Shown here: positions 1 to 12,429 of the stretch, in pieces
How the letters are laid out: each line of letters begins with the position of its first letter
Numbering within the stretch: the first letter of the stretch is position 1
Source: Sclerodactyla briareus
Taxonomy: Eukaryota > Echinodermata > Holothuroidea > Dendrochirotida > Sclerodactylidae
Assembly (NCBI GenBank): GCA_026419785.1
Contig: JAODTK010000211.1
Coordinates: forward strand, 62,001 to 126,000
DNA length: 64,000 nucleotides
Direction of reading: 5' to 3'
Made by a program: the position numbers and the translations under genes
The notes under the pieces: generated by a model
The model's database searches: none
Told to the model about the DNA's origin: nothing
What the model saw: the letters and a program-made list of their open reading frames with translations, nothing else

Positions 1-234
1 AAACAGTCAGTGTCACCCACCCCAAATTCACTGCGGTCTTCATTACCTGTACACTGTTTTTCTTCTTCTAGCACGTTTGGGTTAGGGATATAGCTTAAAA
101 GCATATGGTGTACAGGTGATCATTGCTCCCTTTGTGAATTCCCTAACAGTTTCGGAGATTTGACCACAAATTTGACAATAACAAGCCGATCATAGCTCAT
201 TACAGAACAACAGACACATGATGCATACATATGA

Positions 235-1516
235 TAGGCACCCAGGATTTGCGTGATTTTTTTGGAAACGGCAAATGCGGCATCCCTTTTCCCCCAAGAT
301 CGCGATATTGCCAAAAAAAAGGCAAATGCGCGATCGGTTTGCGATTCGGAATGCAAAGTACATTATTTAATTAACACTCAAACACATGTCAAACGCATGT
401 TTCTCTGGAGAAAGAAAAATCGCATTAGGCGCTGCCAAAATTCGCGAAAAATGTAAATTTCGTTCATCTCTAAGTACACATACAATCCTGGAAGTTCATT
501 ATAAAACAATCGATTCTTCAAAATCATTTTCAGGTCACGTAACTTTCTTGACGATATTTGAAAATCTCTCGAATTGGGAATATGGAAAAATGAACTTGAA
601 CTTACTAACTCCGCCAACTACACGATCACGAATTTACCAAACAGCGATTGCAGCTCATTCTGAGGCAAATAACTAACGAGGAGCACAACATGCCCATAGC
701 TTTAAATCGATCTGGGACCGCCGATTGTGCCTAATTATTACGATATGCCGTAAACACAAGTCCCGTACCACCGCAGGTTAGGCCACTCTGTGATCCGTCA
801 CAGCACTAAAATAGGGCATTCTGGATAATCAGAGCACTCTTGTCTCAGCGGGGTGATTAAACTGACCAATGGAAAAATTGCCGCACCGGGGATCACCAAT
901 GTCTTTTTAGTGCCTGTATACGGAACGTTTCAGGTGTCACAGTGATAGGAATTCAACAGGGGAACACGCAACTTTCAGACATGTCTCCGTGAAGCAATAA
1001 AAATAACAGGAACATATTAATAGTCTCACTGGCAGTGTCGGTTCAAATGTGATTGTTACCGACTCACGTAATCCCAGCGGGACGGTGAGTCTGTGCAGGA
1101 GGACTGTTACGGTTGGACATAATTGTAGCACAAAATTCTCGGAAGTGACAACGATCTGTTGATATGAGTCATGCAGTAGGTTGTGTGTTGAGCGGGAGTC
1201 AAGCGGACATGCCGCTTCGCTATGAAACTTTTTTAAAACTAAATCGGAAAAACTGTTTGAACTGAAACTACACATGGGAAGGTGAGTAATGAAGACTTAC
1301 CTCTAGGGCCTGCGCTGTGAATTTAGGTACTTTAGCAACAGCAATCGGTGAATTGGGAGTAGTACGGTGTGTTTGTTTTTTAGGGATTTTTTTTAAATGA
1401 AAAAAATCTTGGTCACAAAACACCCAATGCGCTGGATGATTGTAAAAGCGCGACGAAAGACTAGAAATGCGCGATATTGCGCGATCGCCGCAAACAAAAA
1501 CAAAATCCCGGTGCCT
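235..1516. mobile_element. Non-autonomous hAT-like DNA transposon with perfect 8-bp target duplication
   Basis: The 8-mer acatatga occurs at 227-234 and again at 1517-1524. Just inside it the ends are inverted: the left reads TAGGCACCCAGGATTT and the right, reverse-complemented, reads AGGCACCGGGATTTTG. Both flanks are rich in the word aaatgcgcgat and variants (about 321-336 and 1466-1491), in inverted arrangement. An 8-bp duplication with short inverted ends is the hAT signature. The 1.28-kb interior shows no transposase, so the element would have depended on another copy. The single extra T at the left end leaves the exact terminus uncertain by one base. Confidence 0.7.
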
Positions 1517-1524
1517 ACATATGA

Positions 1525-3084
1525 ATAATTCAATGATACAACTCCCACTTGTCTCCGCTTCAAAGCATGATCCAGCTCAAATACAATCTCGCAAAGGTTA
1601 AATTAGCTTTTAATGTGAAGCTGAAGGAGCTGTTGATCACGACCTAAGTGATTGTTTTTAACCTCTTTAACGAACAAGAAACAGTTGTGGCTATTGCCTG
1701 CTGACTGTAGGACTTATAAGCAATTATCATATTTTATTCAGACCATTTCCGTTTGGAATTTATTGAACAGGTGTTTAGAAGATCTATTAAATTTCCTGAA
1801 AAAAGACAGTGTCGCCTCTTTGTTTTTAAAGCAATCTGAAGGAAAAAAATGTTTCTGCCAAGGAGTGTGAATTTCTCACCAGCATTCTCATGCATTTTCT
1901 GCAAATGATGTAGGTGTTTTGTAATCTCTTCCTTGTCCTAATTTCTTCCTTGATTTACAGAATATAAAGAGAGAGGCTGATGCATTCCATTCTTTAGGAC
2001 GGCAAAGGACACTCGGAGGCAAAGTGTGAGTATCTCACCACTGATCTAATCAATTTATTTTCTCAAAGGGACATAAATATCTAGTCGTTTTGCTGTTGTG
2101 CCTGTTATGATCCCTTTCAATAAAAAAAAAAGGAATGTCATGATCATCATCATACCGGTCCAATGCCTTGAACTAATTTGCTGAAGTCACCATTCATGGG
2201 ATGGCACGGGCTAGCATTCCAGCAATTGTGGGACTGATGTAGATCCGTCTTCATAGAAAGGAACTTGCATGCCCCTTTAATCTCTGCAGTATTAGTATTA
2301 AAGCATTCATTACATTGCTTCACTACACCCCTCTCCGTGTGTACAACTACTGTACATGTACAATACAGAAAGTATTATATAGTGGGAATCCATTATTAAC
2401 TTTTCCTGCAGCATTATCTAGTGTAGAAAAACCTACCCTTACTTGCATGGCTGCCTCAGTCGTTCGTTTTTACGGTGCATTCACTCCTAGTCGAGCGTGG
2501 CAATATTCTGCCTTGGTGAGGGTAGTAGCTTATGCCGCAGTCTGTGTTGTGAACAAAAATAATTTTGATTGCTATTTGCAATGAAATGATTATTCCATGT
2601 AATATATTATATGTCACAATTGGTTTTCATTTGGTGAAAAGAGAAGAAAAAAGCAACTACAATGAATGAAGATCCACTCAACAACAAAATATGATTTTTT
2701 TTTTTGTTTGTATGTTTCTAATAAAATATGTGTGCTTTCTTTCACCAAGCAGGGAACTCTATGCAGTCTGACAGTGTGTGTGTGTTTCATTTATGAGTTC
2801 CGCTAAAGAGTACATAAAATCAATGTTGCGGTCAACAGAGTCCAAAGTCTGAAAACATTGTGAATGCAATGATTCATAGAAGGTGGGCCGTCAGTTGTAG
2901 TTCTATCCCCGCGACACTGGAAGGTCTTGGTTATTATGGTTTTGGGTGGGTAGTCGCATCCCGGGCTACGCCGCCACCAGAAAACTTAGGCATTAATAGC
3001 GCAATCAATAACTCTATATACGCACTTAGTGAGATCTCGGATAAGCTCGAAAGTGGGCATCGAGGACAATGACTGGGGGCGCTT
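1525..3084. other. Unassigned intergenic DNA
   Basis: I see no gene here. All open frames are short (below 90 codons), lack recognisable domains and are not flanked by convincing splice sites. A T-run lies at about 2695-2705 and a short TG run at about 2774-2784. Confidence 0.5.
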
Positions 3085-3351
3085 TAATTTGCATTAAAAA
3101 AATTCAAGTTAGTCAGATTTAAAAGGAACTTGGCGGGGGGTGGTAGGGACTATAGTTGATCCCAGAACAATGTGGGGGTCATTTCCAAGGTCATCGGAGG
3201 GCAAAATTTTGCATAATCTGTGCCTATAACTTCCAGGGATTGACAAACAAAACACTTGGTGGATGACCAAATGTGGGTGTTAGATACTTCTGCCAAATGA
3301 TGCTCAAAAGCGGGGATATACAGTAGGATGTTTACGCCTACACATGTCTAG
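3085..3351 (+). mobile_element. Helitron-like 3' fragment with degenerate terminal hairpin
   Basis: The segment carries the ggacttgg/ggtggggactat type of repeat and AGGTCA-like words, and ends in cggggatatacag...cacatgtCTAG followed by T. The last 40 bases align with the better preserved Helitron end at 20046-20087, but the hairpin before CTAG has decayed. No coding sequence is present. Confidence 0.5.
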
Positions 3352-4625
3352 TTTCTTATAGCTTCTTTACTGAGGGCAAGATAATTTTTGTATATAGTCT
3401 AAAATGGTTTGTCTGATCAAGTTAAACTTTAGTGTCTTATGAAAAGAAAGAAATACTTCGGGAGGAATCAGTTAGGGGTTTTGAGAGAAAAAAAATGGGG
3501 AATTTTGTGTGATAAAAATGAATTTTGAGCTATCATAGTTTGTAATCATGATAAGTTAATTATGCATGGGTGGGTGAAGCTCATACTGCATGTAGTCAAT
3601 GATTAGTACATTTCCCTGGTCGAGAAATAAGTCGGTCTTCAATCTTTGTGTCACATGGACAAGTCGGAATAGTCCGCTCCTCCAAATGAATGTTATCTCC
3701 ACAGGAGGTACAGGAACTCTATTGAATTGATCCGATATAAAATCACATCATTGTCCGAACGAGAACATTTTTTTTTTTGAAAAATATGTGTTTCCCCCTG
3801 ATGAACGAGTACAATAATCCCATTATTTTCTCGGGAGATGATCAAGATTCACTAAGCTAGGTATTTAGTTGGTTTCCTATTTCATAACAATACTTGTTAG
3901 TTTCATTCCTTTTTTTTTTGGGGGGGGGGGCCTACTTCCAAAGCTGGATTATAAAAAACTATAAATGCTAGTCTGAGGGTGAATGGACCTAACCCCATGT
4001 GAAATGCCTCTGAAATACATTTGGGCCCTATAACATTCAGCAAAATAGGATAAAAGACTTCATCACGCACCTGGGAAATACTCCATGCAAGAAGTGAATA
4101 TATGCTAGCTGTATGTTCCTATGTATTCATTGTGTCAGCTGCAAAACCAAATTCGCAGGGCTCATCACATAGAAGCAATGACAGTGGATGTGTGTACATG
4201 AGTGATTATTGATCATTGCCCATCAGGGGCTGGGCTTTTCCTTCCCACACCTCACCTCGGTGGCCAATTTTGTCAGCTAAGGCTTGTTCTGGCCTTGACT
4301 TTCACTCAGCATTGATCTGATGGGCGAACAGTTCAAGTCTATTAGTCTTGGCCTGGATGAAGGTTCAAAAAGATCGCATCACAATCTCTCTGTTTTGTGT
4401 ATGTTTGGGTGTGTGTGTGTCCTCTTGCCTATTGGGCTATCATGTTTTTTCCTTAGAAGTGGAAGACCAACTTCGATGAATTTTTGGGGAGTGCTTTCAG
4501 ATTCGAGTGAACATGAACTTGATTAGTTTTCTGAGACGGGGCTCACAAAAGTCATCATTAAGAGGTGATTAGCCTATTTTTATTATGTGTTTTTATGTTT
4601 GAGCTTGTTGGGGAAGCTTAGGGAC
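3352..4625. other. Unassigned intergenic DNA
   Basis: No gene recognised. There is a T-run followed by a G-run at about 3909-3930 and a short TG tract at 4410-4420. Open frames are short and have no domain signal. Confidence 0.45.
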
Positions 4626-5848
4626 CAGCCTCGAATTAACTGACTGCACGACGGCAATTTCCGTCGTGCCCTGCCAATTTGCCGTGATGCCCTCCATTTC
4701 AAGCTTCCCACCGACGCAGTGACTGCCGTGGCCCTAATTTGCCCTTGCGTCGGTGCCCTCCCCCTCCCAAAACTAGCGATAAATACCCTACAGCAACGTT
4801 CCGAAGTTTCCATTGAATCACAGGCCCATTATCATGAAAGTGTCATTAATTTCCGCATTTCATTTTACTCAATTATGCATTGGATTAGTATTTATTCATT
4901 TATTGTATTGTGTTGCACCAGACATCCAATATCCTGTATGTCCAATGGTAACGACTATGGCGTATTGAAAGTAAAACTTGACTGACGTACGCAACCCATG
5001 GACTATTATATTAACCGCAACTATACTGTACATTACATCGATAGGCCTATCGACTTGCTCGGCATCGCGCATTAATCGGATTATCCTCAACCATCTGTAC
5101 TACATGTCTTGTCGTGAATGTGGTACGTGGAACAATAGATAAAGTGCATAATTACGTAACCCAGGCCTGCTGGTCCCCCCCCCCAGCTGCCCCCACATTA
5201 CATAATAATAAACGGCGAGTACGAATGCACTGCGACGGCCTACGAAGTCACATAATTGTACATTCACTTCGGACTAAGTACTGCTCTTCATTGCGGTGCT
5301 GTGCACATGGTTGTTTAACTGGTTTGAACCGGTTTGCGGCAGCAGGCAGGACAGCGCTAGCGATGTCCTGCGGGTCCTATTGTGTGTGTGGGATTTGGGT
5401 GTACGGTTATGATTTTTAGTTTCTCCAGATTCCTTCCGCAGCGAAAATCTCTTTCACATCACATTTATAAATTGCAATATATCATAGTCCTACATGATAC
5501 ACCGTTCATGAAATTATCTTGGCTTAGAAGCACATTTTTTTTTTCATGAATATATAAAACGATCTCCATTTGAGGATCTAGATAATATTCTAGTTGGACA
5601 ATCATTTTCAAAATTGAGCGTGACCGCCCGGTTACGATACACTGGAGCCGCTTTATAAAAGTTACGTAGGATGAGGAGAGATTCACGGTCACAATAAAAC
5701 ATTTTGCGGTAATTTTCAAATTGCCTTCTTGCCCTTGTCTTTTTTTCATATTGCCTTGGTGCCCTGCCATTTTGAATGTCCCGAAGGCAATTTTCGCAAT
5801 TGGCCCTCAGAAATTGCCTTGCCCTTCAACTTCTAATTCGAGGGCCTG
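4626..5848. mobile_element. Non-autonomous hAT-like transposon with TTGCC/GCCCT subterminal repeats
   Basis: The left end reads CAGCCTCGAATTA and the right end, reverse-complemented, reads CAGGCCCTCGAATTA. The flanking octamers are ttagggac (4618-4625) and ttaggcaa (5849-5856), matching at 6 of 8 positions, as expected of an aged hAT duplication. Beside both ends are irregular repeats of tgccctgcc and aatttgcc (about 4660-4770 and 5715-5830). The interior (about 4800-5700) has no transposase. It includes the palindrome tcgataggcctatcga near 5039. Confidence 0.65.
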
Positions 5849-5849
5849 T

Positions 5850-6130
5850 TAGGCAAACTGCAGGAGCAACATGATGTGGTCTGGCACATAGATACGGGAT
5901 GTAGGAGATGAACTGATTGGAATTTGATGATTATATCTAATTTGCATGATGTATGGAACCTTTTGAAGAGTTTCGATTTTCACGAAACTAGTGGGGATAT
6001 GGTTCTCCCTCCACCTGGAATTTTTAACCATGGATCTGCTTTTTGTAAGTAGCATATTTTTTGTGAATTTCGAAGTTTGTCAGGTGTTCTTGTAATGCCA
6101 CCTCCAATTATATGCACTTCCAAGGATAGG
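5850..6130 (+). repeat. Helitron-like dispersed repeat fragment
   Basis: The phrase ggcacatagatacgggat, followed by a gatgaactgatt motif, recurs with small changes near 32250 and 35520, always ahead of sequence with cctgaaacttggtgggtat-type words. This copy starts directly at the right edge of the hAT element that ends at 5848. Confidence 0.5.
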
Positions 6131-6134
6131 AAGC

Positions 6135-6245
6135 TAGAAACCGCCAAGGCACGTTTTTATGTGTTGAGATTGTATTGTTAAAGCACTTGAGATATTTGTT
6201 ATGTGAAGCGCTATATAAGCACTTTCTATTATTGTTATCATCATA
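6135..6245 (+). mobile_element. 3' tail of a CR1/L2-like LINE
   Basis: The stretch gttaaagcacttgag...gtgaagcgctatataagcac, followed by an attattgttatcatc tail, has the form of the 3' end of many invertebrate CR1/L2-type non-LTR elements (an agcgctatataaa motif followed by a simple repeat). Only the tail is present. Confidence 0.45.
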
Positions 6246-6654
6246 TCTTTTTCTTTCCGCATTAGTTTAGAGATAAAGTATGATGTTTAGTCATTTGAAC
6301 TTGAAAAGTAATCTGATGTGATAAACACCAGGTTGTGGAACTTTGTGGGTAGTATCAACTACTGAATTTTTGCTAGAGATGTGAACGTTTCATGATTTTG
6401 TCACATTGTACTACTAATAATACCAGTGACTACGGTGTCCAATGGCCTGGTAATGAAATTAATTGTTTGATTTCATTGTCTGAGAGTAATGATGGCCATT
6501 CATATTTTGCTGATTTATGTTTGAAGGGTATTGCTGATTATAAACTTTCCTCAGTCATCGCCTTCAAGATCCTTTACCCTTTTTTTTCTCTCGCAGCGGT
6601 TGATCATTCCTGATACTACTCCGATAGTGCGACTGTCTACACTATCTAAGTGGC

Positions 6655-7130
6655 GATGAAGATATAGTGCATACCAATAACCTAGGTCATATAAGGAAGT
6701 GTGACAGCACTACAGAAAATACAGTCCATGGCAATAGTCACCTCGTACCATTGAGTCTGTCAACCCCTTGTGATGACTATGCCATCCATCCTCCCAAAGT
6801 TTTGGTTTTTCGCTGTTGTCCTGGTTGCCCTTTGCGATTCATCCAGAGATGCGCCCTGTTGCTTCTGACATCCATCCATCATGCTCTTGGTCTGCCCGTT
6901 TCCGTGTTCCATCGCCTATCCCCACCATTGTTTCTCCAGGGATTTTTTCTGCTCTCATAATGTGTCCTGAGTGAGTTAGCTGTGTCTCAAGACACATTGC
7001 CACCCTTTCACATCCTATCATGACTGTTTCTCTAGTGAATACATAATATTCCTTGGCTGAACCATATGTCGCTCTCTGGAACAGGACCATCCACATGGTG
7101 ATGACAATATGCAAAGTGCACATGGGCGAG
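6655..7130 (-). pseudogene. Degenerate C-terminus of a non-LTR retrotransposon ORF2
   Basis: Minus-strand frames in this segment translate to a GHIMRAEK...GTRKRADQEHDGWMSEATG pattern. This resembles the GHV.R....G.R.RGRP...W.D....TG C-terminal tail of many LINE ORF2 proteins, followed by a decayed segment with the LDGTR-like ending in another frame. There are several stops and frame changes, and no reverse transcriptase core is recognisable upstream. It is most likely a 5'-truncated LINE copy on the minus strand. The clade cannot be fixed from this tail. Confidence 0.45.
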
Positions 7131-7799
7131 TCAACTCTATTGAATCATTCATTGTCAGTGCCAGGCGCCTGATTGGTCTTTTGATAAACCCTCCTTTATC
7201 CTTCACATCCTATTCTGCCTTCGTCATGGGGGCCGTTCTCTGCCACGATATGTTCCGTTACGAGTATCAAAGCCCCATCACGGTCAATACCATGAAAGAG
7301 GGCGCCGTTCTATACATTCATCACTACTGTGAGTCCCTTCGTCATGTTTCACTCTGTAGTGGGTCCCCCCGTGTATCGAATATCAAACACTCATACACTT
7401 ATTGACACACTGGTATACTCTGGCAGCGTGAGTCATTGTCCCTATTTATGTAATTATTGTTTAGGCTCTTAGCAAGATTACGAATTATGAACCGTAGGTG
7501 CTATATGGTCACTTGGTTTGGCTCATAATGCAGATATAAAGTAGAATGAATGATTACGTACTAATTTGCATTATTTATGCAAAATCTTGAATTCGCTTGG
7601 ATTTTCATGAAACCTGGTGGGTATAGTTTCCTTGATTTCCAATTTTTTTTATCATGTATTAAGGGTCACTTGCGTCCTTCACAGGTCCTAATTTGCATAA
7701 ATCATCGTATTTCAATTTGCCGGATTTCCCTGAAACTTGTAAGATGACTTACCTTTACGTCTCCAACATTATGTGATTCCTGTCATTGTGGTGACGCCT

Positions 7800-9580
7800 A
7801 GCCTTGTTAACACGATACTGAACCCGGCTTGGAATGGATAAGTTCATATTTGGTACTGGGTTCTCATATTGAGTACGTGATCCCAATTGTTTGGGGGTAA
7901 GGTTGAAGGTCATCGGGTGGAGGTCAAGAGAGGTTCCTGTTTGAAAGCTTGTTAACACATAAGTCCAAATGCCTGGTCCGATCAGATTGAAATTTGGTAT
8001 GCAGCTCTTATAAGGACTACAGAACCCTCTCGTATTCGAATCATTGGTCAAGATTCGGAAAAAATTGGGAAGATTGGTGGAAAATCAATATTTGGGCAAA
8101 ATTTAGCTCGTTAACACGATACTTACCTAACCTGGAATGGATTCAAGTTTCATATTGGTATATGGTTTCCCCATAATGACTACATGATCCTTATGTTTTG
8201 GAGTCAGGGTTCAAAGGTCATCTGAGTTCACGGGAGGTCAAATTCTGGAAAACTTGTAAAAACCATAAGTCTAAATGCCTTGTCCGATCCAGGTTGAAAG
8301 TTGTAATGCTGCTTTCTGATGAAGGTAACAGGAACCTTTTTGTTTTGGGGTGTGTATTCTGATGGGTCAGATTCGGAAGGATTGTGAAATTGTGAAATAT
8401 TGATAATTTGGCCGAGTTTAGCTCGTTACATGATAACTTGATTCCACTTGGATGGATTGATTTCATACTTTGTAATATAGTAGTAGTAGTAGTAAGTTTG
8501 AAGTCGCGTTTATCCGACAGCTCATGATCATCTCCCCCCGTCCTCGAGAGATCTTGCGCAGGTTTATTGCTTCCTCAAACTGTTAATGTTATGTCCTTGA
8601 ATGGCAATTTGATTTTTATTCCGAGCACGGTAGTTCCCGGTCTCCTAACTGGCTTGTAGTATGTCTCAATTCGTGTCTCAGCGCGATCCTTCCGTGGAGC
8701 TTCTTCTTGGAGTCTCGCGACGTGAACGAAAAATCTCAAACGTCCATGTGCTACTACGGAAGCCAAGGGATTTGGTTGGTCACCTCATAGAGTTCATTGT
8801 TTTGTATTCAGTTGTTATTTGTCCATCTAATGTTGAAAACATTGATATACTTTTGGGGGGTATATGGATTCCCCATAATTAGTCTGCTCCCTATTGTTTT
8901 GGGGTCAGTCAAAGGTCATCTGAGGTCAGACAGGGACAAAGTCAAAAATCTTGTCAACTCGATAGGTCCGGGAATTCCTGGGTCCGATTCATGTTGGAAA
9001 TTCGGATGCAGCTTCCTTATAAGGATACAGGACTCTATTGTTTTTGGTGTAATCAGGGGTCCATTTGGGGAAAAAGGGAAACTGAAAAATAATAATTTGG
9101 CAAATTTTAAGCTCGGTAGCTCGATAACTTGACCCCAATTGGATGGATCAAGTTTCATACTGGTAGGTGTTTCCCATGATGATACAGGAACTCTGTTATT
9201 GTTTTGGGGTCCTGGTCCATGTTGTCTGAAGGTCCCCAGAGGTCAAAGTTGTGAAAACCTTGTGAACCTGATGAGTCCGAATCGTTGGGTCCAGTGTGAC
9301 TCAAGTTTGAAATTTGGTGGTGTGTAAGCGTTCATATGGGAAGTACAGAATCGTTCGGGGTGAATTTTAGTCAAAATGGAAAAATTGTGAATTAGGCTAT
9401 CTTTTGCCCATTTTTTGGCTTGTAAATGTGGTAACTCAACTTCACTTTGATGGGCCCCTACCTTGGTGTGTGTGTTCACGACATGAGTAATGACCCTATG
9501 TTTTTCGTGTCAGTTCAAGGTCCCCATAGTCAAAGTCTGGAAATCCGAAAATTCAGTGTGTAGCTTCTAGCAAGAGTATA
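7800..9580 (+). repeat. Tandem array, ~305-bp unit, about five copies
   Basis: Unit starts resembling gttaacacgatactt lie near 7806, 8110, 8424, 9117 and 9421. Each unit continues with ggatggattcaagtttcatattgg, then a ccccataatgactac motif, then ttttggggtcag and aaaggtcatctgaggtc. The spacing is about 305 bases except between the third and fourth copies, where extra sequence lies. The copies are strongly diverged. Confidence 0.6.
8472..8834. mobile_element. Unidentified insertion inside the 305-bp array
   Basis: The third array unit is split by about 365 bases of unrelated sequence that begins with a (tag)n-like run and includes gaagtcgcgtttatccgac. The array resumes with atacttttgg, close to the catactttg found just before the insertion, which suggests an 8-9-base target duplication. 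No ends or coding sequence identify the element class. Confidence 0.35.
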
Positions 9581-10299
9581 GGAACCCTATCGTTGTTGGG
9601 AAATTTTGTCAGCATTTATGTTTCCCATAATGAACTGGTACAATCTCCATTGTCCTGTGTCCTGGCTATAGGTTGTCAAAGAGTCAAGCAATCACTAAAG
9701 CCTTTTGGCTTTTCTGTTTACATAACTGGGAGTAAGCTGGAGGTCATCAGTGTGTCTAGTTTGTCATGGATTTTCCAACTTTCAAAGTTGGTTCGATTTT
9801 GCATAGCTTGATGGTCTATAAAACCGTTTGGTCCCCCACAATGTTAACATTGACCCGAGTCACTGGGGGTTACTCAGTGTGTATAATTGATCCCTCATCT
9901 TAATTTTCAAGTTTGTTAGTGTTCCCATGAATGTAATAGTGTGGTCCACCAATGGTCCTGAGATACGTGAAGTGAGAACTGGGGTCATGGAAGCTGAATA
10001 TCGTGTCCAGTTTGCATTATGTAGGCAATCTTATTCACATTTCCAACAAACTTACACTCTTTAGAATACCTTGTCCATAAGGCCTCCTTACTAATTGGAT
10101 TGAATTCACTGATTTAGTAGCTTTCCTGTTCAATAATAAACCAAATCTTGAAGAACAACACCTGGCATGCTTGTGGATGGTTGCTGTGACTGGAAAAGAA
10201 AGAACACTGGACGCCTTGCAACCAGGCGAGACACTGGAGCGATCGCCTTGTATATTCTGACCCCCCAGAGTCCGCTTTTTGACTAACATTTATGGAGAA

Positions 10300-12300
10300 A
10301 GTTAGGCACATGTAGTTAGCTAACTTTCACTCACTTGTCCAGGGTATTAGGGGTGTGTGCATCTCGCAATTGACAAGTGCATTACAGCTCCAATGTTGAA
10401 ATAACAGTGGGAAACGTGACATAGTTACACAGAGATTTTGAATCCTGTTGAAGACCACAGCAGCTTTTCTGATGGGTCCGTGAGCAAGAACCCAAAAAAC
10501 CCCTTCTTTTCAATTGCTTCATTCTACTCTTCATTCTCACCCATTCATAATTAGAACCGTGAGAAACCTGTGTAGAACCCTTTGCATATATGCTTCAGAA
10601 GGATTGATTCCCGAATTTTTGGCACACCTGTTTCTAGTTTCAAATTGATCAATTGCTATTTTGACTGATCAGCTGTTTTGTCAAGTGATTCGAGCATCCC
10701 AACTTAACAGCTGGAAGTGTGGGGATTAGTTCCTGTTCGGGTCATACTCGAGACCTATGGGCGACCTCCCCGGGACCTATCAGAGACCTGTTTGTGGGGC
10801 TCCATGTAAGGCATAGAAGTGGTTTTATAGTGCTAGTCTAAATTGGGGCTTACAGCCTTACCTCCTAGCCCAGTTGCCCTCCCTAAACTCTTTCCCTAAA
10901 GGACTTCATACAAATTATTGCTGCACAGTTACACTGGTAGTAGTGGATACATGTGACAATGCCACACCATGCCATACTTACTGTTCCGCTTCCCCATATC
11001 TACTGTCAGACTTTCGCCGAAAGTGCGAACCCTCGAAGCACCATTTTTCCTGGGCCCGTAGTGGAATGTTTCTTTCCAGGCCAAAATTGTCTTTTTGTGT
11101 GATGAAACAAGAAAACAGAAATGATACTTTTCAATGGCTTCACTAATTCCCACAAGGTAGTCCAGCATTAGGCTAACTATGAACTTGCTATGATTTTTCC
11201 ATGGGATCAAACCAGCCTAAAAATGTGAACCAAAAGTGACAATCTGAAGACACCTTGCCAATAACACAATCATTTTGTGGAATGGTGTTTATATCAATTC
11301 CCCCATGTCTGTTTCATTATTTGATGATTTTTACATGTTGCAGTGCAGTTTTATTCATGTTATTTTCAGTGAATTTGGTCCAAATTCAAAAGGAGAAACA
11401 ACGTAAAAAGAAAAAGAACAAAAGCATTCACCTGGTTACATATTGATTTTGTACTGCACCAGTTCTGCAAATTCATTTCAATAAGAAGGAATCAATGTGC
11501 TGGCTTCGAAGTAACATGAAAATAGTTTTTTCTTTCGTGTCCTGCAGTGTTACGATGTCGGACACAATAATTTGAGTATGCATACATTGTGCCCTGACCT
11601 CCAGATCATGACTGGTTTAAAAACCCAAACAGTGCAAATTAGCATTGCGGGAATTTCCCACATATACAATCATTTTTGTGCGGGAATTCGAAAGAAAGAG
11701 TGTTTTTACTGTGACCTGTTGTGAACAACGCCGCTGCTTGATGCCATTGCTGCCCGACAAATGCCCTCTTCTAACTCATTCATGACTACCTCACCCCTAA
11801 CCACATATTCGGGTATCACTGCCTCCTCGATGTGGTAATGAGGCTCCCAAATTTTCATCTGAATCCCCCTTTTTCCATTTCAGACTTTCTTGGTTGGGGG
11901 GCCAATCGTTGGTGGGACCTTACTGTCGCAGGCATCATTCATTCTTTCATCTTCACTGGCAGCAGAGGTCTTCAAGAAGGCTGACTTGGCAAGCTCTCCT
12001 GAGGGACCGCCCGTCGGTCCATGCTCCTCTGCCTGCCCGTTCAGTCATTGGACTTGGAATCTCGGTAATCTGAGGTCTGCCTTCTTCCAGAATGCCTTTC
12101 TGCCCTTATCGTCTAGACAGTTCTCTGTGGTATACATTCTGACAAGTGTTACATGTTTTGCTTAGAATCTAAGGAATTGGGGGCCGTTTTTCTTGTTACT
12201 TTCTTATCTTGAACCCTTTCACTATATTCGTATGTCATTCTCTCGCAAGTGCTGGCTATGCTGCTCGTAACCAGCCTGCAAATTCAGTGATAGAGAAAAC
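10300..12300. other. Unassigned sequence, possible decayed exon
   Basis: No gene can be named. On the minus strand around 11885-12010 there is an open stretch reading GELAKSAFLKTSAASEDE, ending PTKKV and a stop. It could be a C-terminal exon, but the splice acceptor is poor. Everything else is short open frames without domain signal. Confidence 0.3.
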
Positions 12301-12307
12301 AGCCCAC

Positions 12308-12424
12308 CTACTAACTTGTCAGAGGGTGCTGCGGGTTTATAACCAAGAGGTTCAAAGTACTCCCACCCCCCATAATCCTTGGCATAGGTGGTGGTGAAGA
12401 GGGTCTGTTGGTCATCATGGCCAT
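12308..12424 (-). CDS. Candidate internal exon of an unidentified minus-strand gene
   Basis: On the minus strand an acceptor (ccacttgactttag, ending at 12425) precedes about 115 open bases and a good donor (tag/gtgggc, exon end 12308; alternatively tta/gtaggt, end 12312). The exon encodes DGHDDQQTLFTTTY, then KDYGGWEYFEPLGYKP, then APSDKL. The composition, the TTTY...DYG pattern and the splice sites on both sides look coding-like. Short cilium-associated (axonemal microtubule inner) proteins often have such motifs, but I cannot assign a family. No partner exon was found with confidence. The open frame at 11885-12010 on the same strand is a possible downstream neighbour. It could still be chance. 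Confidence 0.3.
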
Positions 12425-12429
12425 CTAAA

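Larger units (their letters stand above)
7430..10262 (+). mobile_element. Large repeat element carrying a ~305-bp tandem array
   Basis: The left part (tagcaagattacg...aaccgtaggtgctat at about 7450-7510) and the right part (9770-10250, ending in a gcaaccaggcgagacactgg motif and gcgatcgcc) match the two parts of the shorter copy at 35420-36270. Both therefore look like copies of one element with a variable interior. Here the interior is an array of ~305-bp units (see separate entry). The right end can form a stem between aggcga and tcgcct. A Helitron or Helitron-like origin is possible, but I cannot find a clear CTRR end. Confidence 0.5.
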
